This document shows positions 55,692 to 64,000 of a stretch of DNA of 64,000 nt, in pieces. The DNA lies in NCBI GenBank assembly GCA_025642075.2, contig JAODUO010001199.1, forward strand, positions 82,501 through 146,500. The letters run 5' to 3'. A program made the translations under genes and the position numbers. The notes beneath the pieces were generated by a model that had not been told where the DNA came from, ran no database searches, and worked only from the letters and a program-made list of their open reading frames with translations. Source of the DNA: Ridgeia piscesae. Lineage: Eukaryota > Annelida > Polychaeta > Sabellida > Siboglinidae. The number at the start of each line of letters is the position of its first letter. Position 1 is the first letter of the stretch.

Positions 55692-56686
55692 TTGGTGGAT
55701 TTTGCCCTAACGGGGAGCGGAAAATCTTGGTCAGCGACAACGGAGGAAGGGTTTACGTTCCAATGTTTAGGGTGTTGGAAAGTGGACTGTCTGACAGCAG
55801 AGTTAGCAAGGCTAACGGATATTGTGAAGGGGATGGACAGAGGAGGAAGGGTGATTGCAAGGAAAACAAAAGGAGAAAGAATAACAGAAAACATGACATG
55901 CAGGAAGGTGACGGGGAGAAATTGACAGTAGATAAGGAGGGAGGGACAAGGGGACAGGAGACGAGAGAAGTAGATGCGACAGGAGGAAAGATGAAGGGAA
56001 GAAAGGAAGTGAGAGTAGATGTGACCAAACGGAAGTCAATAACAAGGACGATGACAGGAAGAAAAGAGGCAGGAAAGAAAGGAACAACAGAGAAAGCGGC
56101 AGGGGAAGTCAGCAACCAGGGAGATGCAAAACGGAGGAGCAGTGATCGAGGGGGCATTGAGAACAGAAAGGGTATTTATGGGAGACTCCATTTTGCAAAA
56201 GACAGACATGACATTAAGCAAAGGAGAAGACGTTGTTGTTTGTCTTCCGAGGGCTAGGATAGAGCGTGTGACTGAACGGGTAGATAACGTATTGGGGCAT
56301 AGCCAAGGAGGGTATCTACTAGTACATGTAGGGACGAACAATGCGACAGGGATGGAACAACCAGGATAGTACAGAGTTACAGAGAGTTGGTAGAGACACT
56401 GAAGAAGACAGGAGTTGAACAGATTATTCTCTTAGGAATCTTGCCACTGATGAGGGGAAGGGGAGCAACATATAGAAACTGCAAGACGATGGCAATTAAC
56501 GCACTAGTAGAGCAGATATGTGAAGAAGAAGGAGTTGGATTTGTAGATTTGTGGGGATACTTTGTTGGGAAAGAAGACATGTATAAGAGAGGTGGCCTAC
56601 ATCTAAGCGGAAAAGGCGCAGCAGTGTTCTCCGAGAACCTGCTTCGATCGATGGACAGTGGAACAGGTTGCAACTTGTTAAACTAG
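55692..56686 (+). pseudogene. CR1 ORF1: Cys-motif and SGNH esterase domain, frame-broken
   Basis: Starts with FTFQCLGCWKVDCLTAELAR, a short Cys motif and coiled coil as in CR1 ORF1. A Lys/Arg/Gly-rich linker follows. Then VFMGDSILQKTDM (GDS nucleophile block), GYLLVHVGTNNAT (GTNN block), and after a frame break IILLGILPLMRGRGATYRNC and MYKRGGLHLSGKGAAVFSEN (His block). This is the SGNH/GDSL esterase of CR1-group ORF1. The Asp that normally sits three residues before the catalytic His is Gly here. At least two frame changes. Confidence 0.82.
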
Positions 56687-56779
56687 TTTCGCAGGGGGGA
56701 TATAAAGAGAAGCCAAATGCTAGAGGCATAGATAAAGACAGCAAAAAGAAATAAGCAAAGAACAGCCTGGAAAGTCCTA

Positions 56780-57360
56780 CGGAATTTGGTTATAAGTGTG
56801 TTTGTTTAAATGCAAGGAGCATAGTAAACAAAAGAAATGAACTAAACATTATGGTAGAAGATATTGACCCTCACATAATAGGTATAACTGAATCTTGGGC
56901 CACCCACGATATATCAGATGCCGAATTAGGAATGACAGGATATGTAATGTTTAGGAAAGATAGATTAGGAAGAAGGGGAGGCGGAGTTATTTTATATATT
57001 AAAGAATCCATCCAGGCTTATGAAATAAAATTAGAAAAAGAAGCAGAATGTGAAGAAGCTGTCTGGTGTAACATAGTTACAGGAAAGTCAACGTTAACTA
57101 CTGGGTTAGTGTATCGGAGTCCAAACATAAGCATAGAAGAGAATGAAAAAGTACATAACGCTATCAAACAAGTGAGTAAACGGGACTGTATTATTATGGG
57201 GGATTTTAACCTTGGGCATATATACAGTGGACATCTCTACAGAGTACCGGGAGAGAGCATCAAGAGTTTTTAAATTTAGTACAAGATAGTTTCCTTTCTC
57301 AATATGTGTTAGAAGCAACCAGAGGAGAGAACGTGTTAGACATAGCTTTGAGCTCATAGA
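56780..57360 (+). pseudogene. CR1 ORF2 endonuclease domain, C-terminally broken
   Basis: LNARSIVNKRNELNIM, IIGITESWATHD (catalytic Glu), DRLGRRGGGVILYIKESIQA, GLVYRSPN and IIMGDFNL are the standard apurinic-endonuclease-like blocks. A frame break follows near 57253, after which GENVLDIALSS continues in another frame. The open part is 56851-57273. Confidence 0.9.
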
Positions 57361-58440
57361 AGGAATTTGTTGATAATGTCAAGGAATGTGAGCCACTGGG
57401 ATGTAGTGATCAGAACCAGATATATGTTATCATCAAAGTAAAGGGAGAACGGAATAGAAAAATAAGGTACAGGAAACATTTTCACAAAGGAAGATATAAG
57501 GATATGAGGGAATATTTAGCAAAGATAGACTGGAATAACACACTGGAGAATAAGACAGCAACAGAATGCTGGAATATCTTAAAGAGTGAAATTGACTGCG
57601 TCGTTGACAAATGTGTCTCCTTGAAAAAACGGGAAACGGTCAAAGAAGAAACACTTACCGAAGGAAGCCATTAGAAAAATCAAGTACAAGCAAATGATGT
57701 GGAAGACATAGACATATTGGAAGTGAAGAAGACTATAGCATTTATAAAGAAGCACTTAATCAAGCTACAGCTGAAATTAGACATTCAAAGAGAAGCTACG
57801 AACAAAAATTGCTTTTAATATAAAACATGACAGCAAGAGTTTGTATGCGTATGTTCGAAGTAAACAGAAAGGTCGGCCCTCTAGAAGGTAGTGAAGGAAA
57901 CATAATATCAGAGGGATTCTTAATGGCAGACAACCTAAGTGAGTACTTTAGTTCGGTGTAGTTCGAAGAGAGAGAATCTGACTATTTAGGACAACTAATT
58001 GTAACCACAACACTGGTAGCTATGAAAAGAAGAGATATGAAGGATAATAAATCACCTGGAGTGGATGGGATTCCTCCCAAATTACTATTGGAAATTGTAG
58101 AACAAATCAGCATACCGCTTGCAACAGTGTTCAATTGGTCATTAGAGGAGGGAATAGTTTCTTTAGAATGGAAAGAAGCAAACATTATAACATTATTTAA
58201 AAAAGGTTCGAGAAACAAGTCAGAGAACTATAGACCAGTGAGTTTAACATCGGTGATTTGCAAACTATTAGAAAGACTAATTAAAGATCACATGGTTGAT
58301 TGTCTTGGTAGAAATAAATTAATAGACCCATCTCAACATGGGTTTTCAAAAGCGACGTCAAGCTTGACAAATATGTTATGTTTTTTTGGCAAAGTGATGC
58401 AGGTAGACAGCATTTACAAGATGATCTTAGTAAGTTGACA
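57361..58440 (+). pseudogene. CR1 ORF2 linker and N-terminal reverse transcriptase, palm deleted
   Basis: Open pieces read IRYRKHFHKGRYKDMREYLA, then NKSPGVDGIPPKLLLEIVEQ and KEANIITLFKKGSRNKSENY up to SLTNMLCFFG at about 58390. There the reading jumps to RQHLQDDLSKL, matching the sister copy about 430 nt further on. The YLDF, GVPQGS and FADD blocks are therefore gone. Several stops upstream. Confidence 0.85.
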
Positions 58441-58561
58441 GAATGATGTGAGAAGTGGCAAATGCTGTTTAATTTTGGAAAGTGTAAGTGCCTCCACACA
58501 GGACATTGGAATGGAGATGCACAATATACAATGGGTGGTACTGTAATAAGTACTACCTTAA

Positions 58562-59097
58562 AGGGATACTCCAGTCAATGAGATGTTCACAGTATTAACT
58601 TACATGTGTATACTATATTGGTTGTGCCTAGTAACTGTACACAAATATCGTTAATAAACAATTAGTTATAGTTTAATGGTATCAAAAACATGCTATCTTA
58701 GATACAGTGCGCTGCCATCTTGAGACTTATGCGCTAATGACGTAAGCCAAATCGTTTACGTCACTGGCGCATTGTTGAAAAACGCAAGGATTGGCGGAAT
58801 CTTCGTTAATAATTGTGATTGTGACGTAAGCAATCCGCGACGTACTGGGTTTATCAAATACCATTGGACAGACATAGGATGTTCGAACGTGCACGTCAGT
58901 AACGTAAGCGGTTTACGTCACTGGCGTATAACTCTGAAGATGGTAGCGCCCTGAATCCAACATGGAGTGTTTCTGATACAAGTATGCTATAATTAATTGT
59001 TTATTAACGATCTTTGTGCACAATTACTATGCACAACCGATATATTTTACAGAAGTAAGTAAATGGTGTGAATCTCTCACTAGTTGGGAGTATCCCT
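58562..59097. mobile_element. 536-bp MITE with TTAA target duplication, inserted in the CR1 LINE
   Basis: Flanked by TTAA at 58558-58561 and 59098-59101. Termini AGGGATACTCC and GGAGTATCCCT are perfect inverted repeats, and about 190 bp at each end are imperfectly inverted (for example GTTAATAAACAATTA in both arms). The LINE reading ISTTL / EKDLGLTIS closes across it. A TTAA duplication is typical of piggyBac-type transposition. No coding. The interior has reiterated GACGTAAGC and TTTACGTCACTGGCG words. Confidence 0.92.
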
Positions 59098-59101
59098 TTA
59101 A

Positions 59102-59700
59102 ATGAAAAGGACTTAGGGTTAACTATTAGTGCTGACATGAAGGTATCAGAGCAGTGTGGAATTGCAGCAGCGAAAGGAAACCAAATTCTTGGATTAATTA
59201 GGCGAAATATAGTGTACAAAGAAAAAGAACTAATAATACCGCTGTATAAAACAATAATTAGGCCATATTTAGAATATTGTATACAAGCATGGAGGCCATA
59301 TCGCAAGAAGGATATTGATATGCTAGAAAGAGTACAAAGGAGAGCAACCAAAATGATACCAAAACTCAGGAATATTAGTTATGAAATGCGTCTAAAAGAA
59401 TGTGGTTTAACAACACCATAAACCAGAAGATTGAAATATCAGATTGAGGTGTTTAAAATATTGAATGGGTATGAAAATATTGACAAAAATATGTTTTGTC
59501 ACGAACAAAGAAGAGAGAAGGACTAGAGGACATGGAGTTACATTAGCAAAGAAGCAGTGTAAACTAGATATTAGAAAATTTTCATTTTCACAAAGAACAG
59601 TAAACGAATGGAACAGATAATCAGCTGATTGTGTAGGTGCTAGTAGTGTTAATATATTTAAAAATAAAATAGATATATACCTAAAACGGGCGGGGTATAC
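59102..59700 (+). pseudogene. CR1 reverse transcriptase thumb and C-terminus
   Basis: EKDLGLTISADMKVSEQCGI through PLYKTIIRPYLEYCIQAWRP to a stop at 59419, then a further degenerate stretch to the YT end near 59700. Nearly identical to the minus-strand copy, so the two insertions are from one young family. Confidence 0.9.
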
Positions 59701-59801
59701 TGAGATAGATAGGTTGGACTCTCGATAAGCCGAATGGCTTCCTAGTCCACCTGCCATCTAGAGTTGAATCTCTTGGTGGCAATCTTGTTAAATCTTGTTA
59801 A

Positions 59802-60930
59802 ATATACATGCATGTGATATCAATGGTGGCATTACTCTATCAACAAACCTTTTATGAAATGATACATACGCTGTACAATCAACAACAAATACTACATATG
59901 TATGTCATTTGTGAATCCATGGGTCCTGGGCCCCTGGGGATGTGCCTACCAGACCTTAGGAATTTGGCATACCTGCAGACCTTTCATAAAAGGTCCATGC
60001 TAATGTCCCCCACCGGACAGTTTGAAGTTTGACCCATTTTCTGATATCACCATTCCCGGTGAGACAGTTGAGTGGCTGAAGGCATGGTCGTGTCGTATCG
60101 ACAACATTTAGGCTACTCCATTTGGTTCATTCCGCCAATGGAAGTTTTTTGCCCCCTATAATCGATTTCTGAATCTGATCCTGCATATGATAGTTAATTG
60201 TGTGCATGACGATTTTATAGTAATGCGTGTCCTTGTTAAATTGTATATTGTTGAAATCGCATGTGAACTGAAGTAAAGACAACGTAAAGTCAAACAATTA
60301 TTGAAACTATTTTATTGGATTGCTACAAAATACTGACAAGCACAGTATCAGTACAACTACAGGTATAATAACTGCACTTGATATGTGTATTTAGTTTTCA
60401 ATATTATATGCACATCAGAACAAAAACACAGCAGCAATAAACAAAAATAGGAACAGGTTGAAAACGTGTTTGGTATATATAACAAAAGCGGTTACTGTTA
60501 TCCCGATTCACGTTACAAAAATAATACGTGGTATATCAAATGCTAGATTCTTTCATGCCTATCATGTAAATTTACAACTAACAAAATTAGTGCCTAGACA
60601 ATTGTGTATTGTAAAAATAATAACTTATCATGTGCCTATGAAATGTAAATCAATTAGAAAAAATACACTGGATGATGTTTGGTGGAAATAAACATCAATG
60701 AATACAATTTTATTTAACAAGTTAACAAATGCAGAGCATTAGATTCCCCAGGCAGAGTTGACGGGCTTAAAAGTACTCCCACCTCACGGAGCCTGGGTAA
60801 TCAAGGCTACTTTTGGAACGGAAATGACCGCGATATTTCTATACGCGATCTAGCGGATTATGTTGTACCTACTGATGGATATCGCTTATAAATACCGCCA
60901 AATGTAACATAGATTGCGCAAAACATGTAC
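59802..60930. other. Stretch without recognised genes
   Basis: No known family, no repeat recognised. Short open frames only. Confidence 0.45.
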
Positions 60931-61117
60931 ATTTGGCATCTACACAAACAACCTGATTGATAAAGATTTAAATGAAATTTGTGAATATACATTTTGAAAA
61001 TAAACACCTTATATTACAGGAATTACTTATTGGCCCCCGTTGCGTGATGGTTCTTGACCTTGAGGCTGCGCCTGAGGGGAGTGTGGCGTCTTTAAAAACA
61101 ACATATGCAAATAACAA

Positions 61118-61229
61118 AAAACGGCTGAATAGAATACATAGATAATAATGGGTTGGATTTTCAAAATGCCGAAAGCTTCCTTGTCCACTTGCCATCTGGA
61201 ATTCACTCTCGGATGGCAATCTTGTTAAC
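61118..61229 (+). mobile_element. CR1-like LINE 3' end
   Basis: GCCGAAAGCTTCCTTGTCCA, CATCTGGAATTCACTCTCGG, GGCAATCTTGTTAAC; matches 38805-38925 and the 3' UTRs of the CR1 copies. Confidence 0.72.
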
Positions 61230-61742
61230 ATTTATTACCTCTTATAATTATTACCACCACCGCGTTACCATTTCGACTCGCGACACGGAATTTTTTCGCG
61301 CGACATCGTCTCGAGGGGGTATATTTGTAAGTATTTCGCTAAAATATACCTTTTTAACAATTTATTGCACAAGTGGAATAAAATTAATGTTACATATTTT
61401 GAATATCGATATACTTTGCAAATGTTTCTTCATATATTGGAAAAATCGGCATGTTTTGATTCATGTGTTCGACTCGCGGGCTGGCTAGTAATGAGTGACT
61501 GACAGTATGAGTATAGTTATTTTTCCATATCAACATAACATGAACCTGATTAATTACAACATTAGATGTCCCTTTAATTGGACTCTAGTTTGCAAATCTA
61601 TACCGTATGGCATTTTGCAATCGTAATTTAGCTTAGCCCGGGGTTCTACACAAATTATTAAATATAACTAGGTCTAGGTCTAGGACTAGGACTAGGAGCA
61701 GTAGAGTAGGAGACAAATAATATTGAAATGTTGTTCACTTAC

Positions 61743-61791
61743 CGATCAAACCCAAGCAGGAAACAATCGTAGCGGCTAACAGAGTATCCAT
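61743..61791 (-). CDS. Second Ig-type signal-peptide exon (paralogue), orphan in window
   Basis: Minus strand, ATG at 61791-61789, donor GTAAGTG after 61743, phase 1. Reads MDTLLAATIVSCLGLI-G. Compared with 39435-39483 the changes keep the hydrophobic signal peptide and the donor. No Ig exon follows it before the LINE-filled region, so it is a duplicated promoter/exon-1 unit, a pseudo-first-exon, or an alternative first exon for distant exons to the left. Confidence 0.55.
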
Positions 61792-61921
61792 AGTTATGCT
61801 TAGAACTGCATATAATATACAGTTAGAAGAAAGTCATCAAATCAAGAAATCACTTCCCTAAATGATTGATTACGCTAATACAATATGGCAGTTCGCAAGG
61901 TTTGTAGTAAAATAGTAACTC

Positions 61922-62165
61922 GGTTCCAACCAACGGAACCGGTACATCACATTTCCTCCCCAATTAGCTTAGTATTGCCCCATTCCAGACAAGAACACTG
62001 CGTAGCGCTGAAGTCTAGCAGTCATTGTTGTTATTTCCTTGTTTGGAGTAATAATGGACAGCAAAGGCTGATGGTCAGTCACTAATGTGAAGTGGCAGCC
62101 ATAAAGTTACGAGTGAAATTTCTTCACCCCCCAAAACAACGTAAGTGCTTCCTTATCAATGTGGG
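61922..62165 (-). mobile_element. Ty3/Gypsy ribonuclease H fragment joined to polypurine tract and LTR start
   Basis: Minus strand: AHIDKEALTLFWGVKKFHS, stop, LYGCHFTLVTDHQPLLSIIT, PNKEITTMTARLQRYAVFLS-GMGQY (ribonuclease H and connection), then at about 61975 directly AATTGGGGAGGAAA and TGTGATGTACC with the GGTTCC/GGAACC palindrome. Integrase has been deleted between CAATAC microhomologies. Inactive. Confidence 0.78.
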
Positions 62166-62246
62166 CATAGTCAGGGGCTTCGATCCGGTTTTAAAAGTGG
62201 GGGGACGGGGACCAATGTATATATACATATACATATATGTATGTTA

Positions 62247-62248
<2 letters not shown>

Positions 62249-62284
<36 letters not shown>
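62249..62284. repeat. (TA)n microsatellite
   Basis: About 18 TA units beside the foldback repeat at 62287. Confidence 0.93.
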
Positions 62285-62286
<2 letters not shown>

Positions 62287-62287
<1 letters not shown>

Positions 62288-62577
62288 TGGGGCGGATCAT
62301 GGCCGCTCTTCAAATATATATGTTGCCATGATAACTATTTAAAATAGCATAAATATCTTTGTTTATTTTTTGAATAATAAATTATGTTTCATATTCACAA
62401 AAACGTTGTATGTTTTTCAGGTCATATAACTTTTTTTTAAAAAAATAAAACATAATTCATTTTTGGTCTGGTAATAATTCTAAAATAAACAAATGCCTTG
62501 ATGTCATGCTACTTAAAATAGTTATCATGGCAACATGTATATTTGAAGAGGGGCCATGGGCCGCCCTAATCACTGAA
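62287..62577. mobile_element. Foldback element with 63-bp arms
   Basis: The left arm 62287-62350 (CTTCAAATATATATGTTGCC, ATGATAACTATTT) is the reverse complement of the right arm 62514-62577 (AAATAGTTATCATGGCAACA). AT-rich interior, no coding. Inserted into the Gypsy element. Confidence 0.82.
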
Positions 62578-62629
62578 CATTTGGGGAGTAGGCTTTGGAC
62601 CCAGCACAATTGGGATCAAATTTCACAAG

Positions 62630-63425
62630 TGTAGGTATCCGCTGGTTCCGCCGTAGGCGATACCAGTATCCAACAAGGCGACCAGGCTGCAATCCAAGGA
62701 GTGAGAGGGCAAACAAAAAAAAATCTATAATGTTTTTGATGGCGAATGCCTATTAATATATCAACACATTGGTGCAAAATGACAGAGCCAGGCATGATGA
62801 ATATTTACTGAACTAAGATCAAGTTGCGGGATGCGGCCAACCAAGCAATTTATATAGTAATTTTCCACTAGGTAGTCGGAAGTTTATATCTGAACTCGTA
62901 TATATTTTTAAAATTAATTTTACTACTAGCCCGACGTAGAGTTAATAAGAGAAGGGAGTGATTAGTCTCGCTATATATGCCTTTAAATTTGTTGTATGAA
63001 CTAAAGAGTGTGAGGACATTTCCATGCTGTGTAGAACTTCCCAATCCAACATTTTGGCAGACATTTGTCATCACTCAAATGGGAATAAGTTACACAAAGT
63101 GCAGCAATCCGCCGCTTCTGCCGTAGACGATCAGCATCAAGCAGGCGAGAGGTGAAAGTTCAACACAAATGTCATCATTTACAGTGTGCTTGATTGTTAG
63201 AGCCTATAAATAATATCAACAAAAGATTGCAAACTGATAGAGCCCGGTAGCGGCGCAGCCCGGCATGATGATCATTTACTACAGTAAGATCAAGTTGCGC
63301 GGTGCGGCCAGCCAAGCAATGTATCTAGTCGATTTTCTAATGGGTGGTCGGAACTTCATATCGCGAGTTTATTGACTAGCTAGTCCTGTGTAGCAGCTTT
63401 TAAGAGAGTGGAGTGGTGAGTCAGG
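62630..63425. repeat. Two diverged direct repeats of about 320 bp
   Basis: 62640-62960 and 63105-63420 share, in order, CCGC-GGTTC/TTCTGCCGTAG-CGAT, AGATCAAGTTGCG, GCGGCCA-CCAAGCAAT and GGTCGGAA-TT. Possibly remnants of LTRs or a tandem duplication inside the Gypsy element. Confidence 0.6.
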
Positions 63426-64000
63426 CAATTGTTCTGAGTAGTTCTTGTGGAGTCTTGTTTGTCAATTATGTGTTTGCAGTATATGACTGATTCTTGGAAG
63501 AACTCGCAACTAGTTATTTCAGCTCTCATGTTGTAGTCGCGCAGACGTTCGAGAACTTGGTGCAAGTTCTGTAAGTGCTCTTGGTCATTATCCCCGTTAT
63601 TATGATGCCATCCAAAATCACATGTGTTCCTGGAATAATCTACAATATCTCGTCAATCGTTCTTTGCCAGATTGCAGGTGCAGATGCGACGCCAAACAAC
63701 AGTCTGTTGTATTGATACAGACCTTTGTGCGTGTTGATTGTAACATACTTCTTTGACTCCTCTTCCATTTCGAGTTGTAAGTATGCTTGGCGCAGATCGA
63801 TCTTGGTGAATTTCTCACCAGCCGCGATATTAGCGAAGATATCTTCAATCCTAGGTAGAGGATACTGATCTAATTTCAATTATGGATTGATAGTGAGCTT
63901 GAAATCACCGCATGATCTTATCAGTCCATTTGCCTTGGGTACTGCGACGACCGGAGATGCCCACCCGCTCCAATCGACTTTCGTAATGATTCCCTCGTTC
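63380..64000 (-). pseudogene. Ty3/Gypsy reverse transcriptase, degenerate, runs off the right edge
   Basis: Minus strand: [26 protein letters not shown], a stop, QYPLPRIEDIFANIAAGEKF, TKIDLRQAYLQLEMEEESKK, HKGLYQYNRLLFGVASAPAI, then a stop at the DEIL end and, in other frames, VILDGIIITG and VLERLRDYNMRAEITSCEFF. The order is that of a Gypsy reverse transcriptase. The catalytic xxDD is DG and at least two stops and frame shifts are present, so it is inactive. Confidence 0.9.

Larger units (their letters stand above)
55690..59801 (+). mobile_element. CR1-like LINE, near full length but dead, plus strand
   Basis: Contains ORF1 (55692-56686, with frame breaks), the ORF2 endonuclease (about 56780-57350), reverse transcriptase N-part (about 58020-58390), a deletion of the catalytic palm, thumb (59102-59700) and a 3' UTR with the same CTTGTTAAAT repeats (59775-59801). 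A MITE interrupts it at 58562-59097. It lies head to head with the minus-strand copy, sharing the 55690 boundary. Confidence 0.93.
60928..61975. repeat. Duplicated block around Ig signal-peptide exon, copy 2
   Basis: Same order as 38176-39660, without the foldback insertion. Long near-identical part from about 61300 to 61450 (AAAATATACCTTTTTAACAA, GGAATAAAATTAATGTTACA). Confidence 0.85.

Noticed and set aside
55753..56157. Minus-strand Pro/Ser/Leu-rich frames
   Set aside because: Antisense of the Lys/Arg/Gly-rich linker of CR1 ORF1.

Overview
This is a metazoan genomic window: AT-rich, with GT-AG introns, very long (CA)n and (TA)n microsatellites, and many decayed transposable elements (CR1-like, RTE-like and L2-like LINEs, Ty3/Gypsy, hAT-like, Mutator-like, foldback MITEs). 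The gene families and repeats suit a marine invertebrate, probably lophotrochozoan or another non-vertebrate animal. The species cannot be fixed from the sequence.

Region 1 (1-19444, + strand) is the 3' two thirds of a polycystin-1-family gene. Thirteen exons can be chained with every splice phase agreeing. In order they encode an extracellular GAIN-like region, a GPS autoproteolysis motif, the first membrane segment, a PLAT domain, a large cytoplasmic loop with a Ser/Thr-rich tract, the multi-pass polycystin/PKD channel domain and a coiled-coil C-tail. The 5' exons lie upstream of the window. The introns hold LINE 3' ends, a nested hAT-like element and simple repeats. The last exon has a 26-residue tandem repeat whose reading frame appears to have been switched by a 4-nt deletion.

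Region 2 (19445-24850) is the 3' flank of that gene. The last exon plus this flank (18540-23955) is duplicated at 43990-47922, where the exon copy is a broken pseudogene.

Region 3 (about 24850-39640, - strand) carries an immunoglobulin-superfamily gene: signal-peptide exon, three Ig-like exons joined in phase 1, and a possible but damaged transmembrane exon. Its introns contain a 2.2 kb long-inverted-repeat element with a relic protein of a widespread uncharacterised transposon family, a LINE reverse transcriptase relic, and dispersed and foldback repeats. The signal-peptide exon lies about 160 bp downstream of what looks like the polypurine tract and LTR start of a Ty3/Gypsy element. A second copy of the same arrangement sits at 61743-61966, and an inverted orphan Ig exon lies at 40287.

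Region 4 (40400-54200) is mostly non-genic: RTE-like and Mutator-like relics, the polycystin-tail duplicate, hairpins and microsatellites. Region 5 (54233-59801) holds two opposed copies of one CR1-like LINE. The plus-strand copy is interrupted by a 536-bp MITE with a TTAA target duplication. Region 6 (60000-64000) has another CR1 3' end, the second signal-peptide exon, and a degenerate Ty3/Gypsy element running off the right edge.
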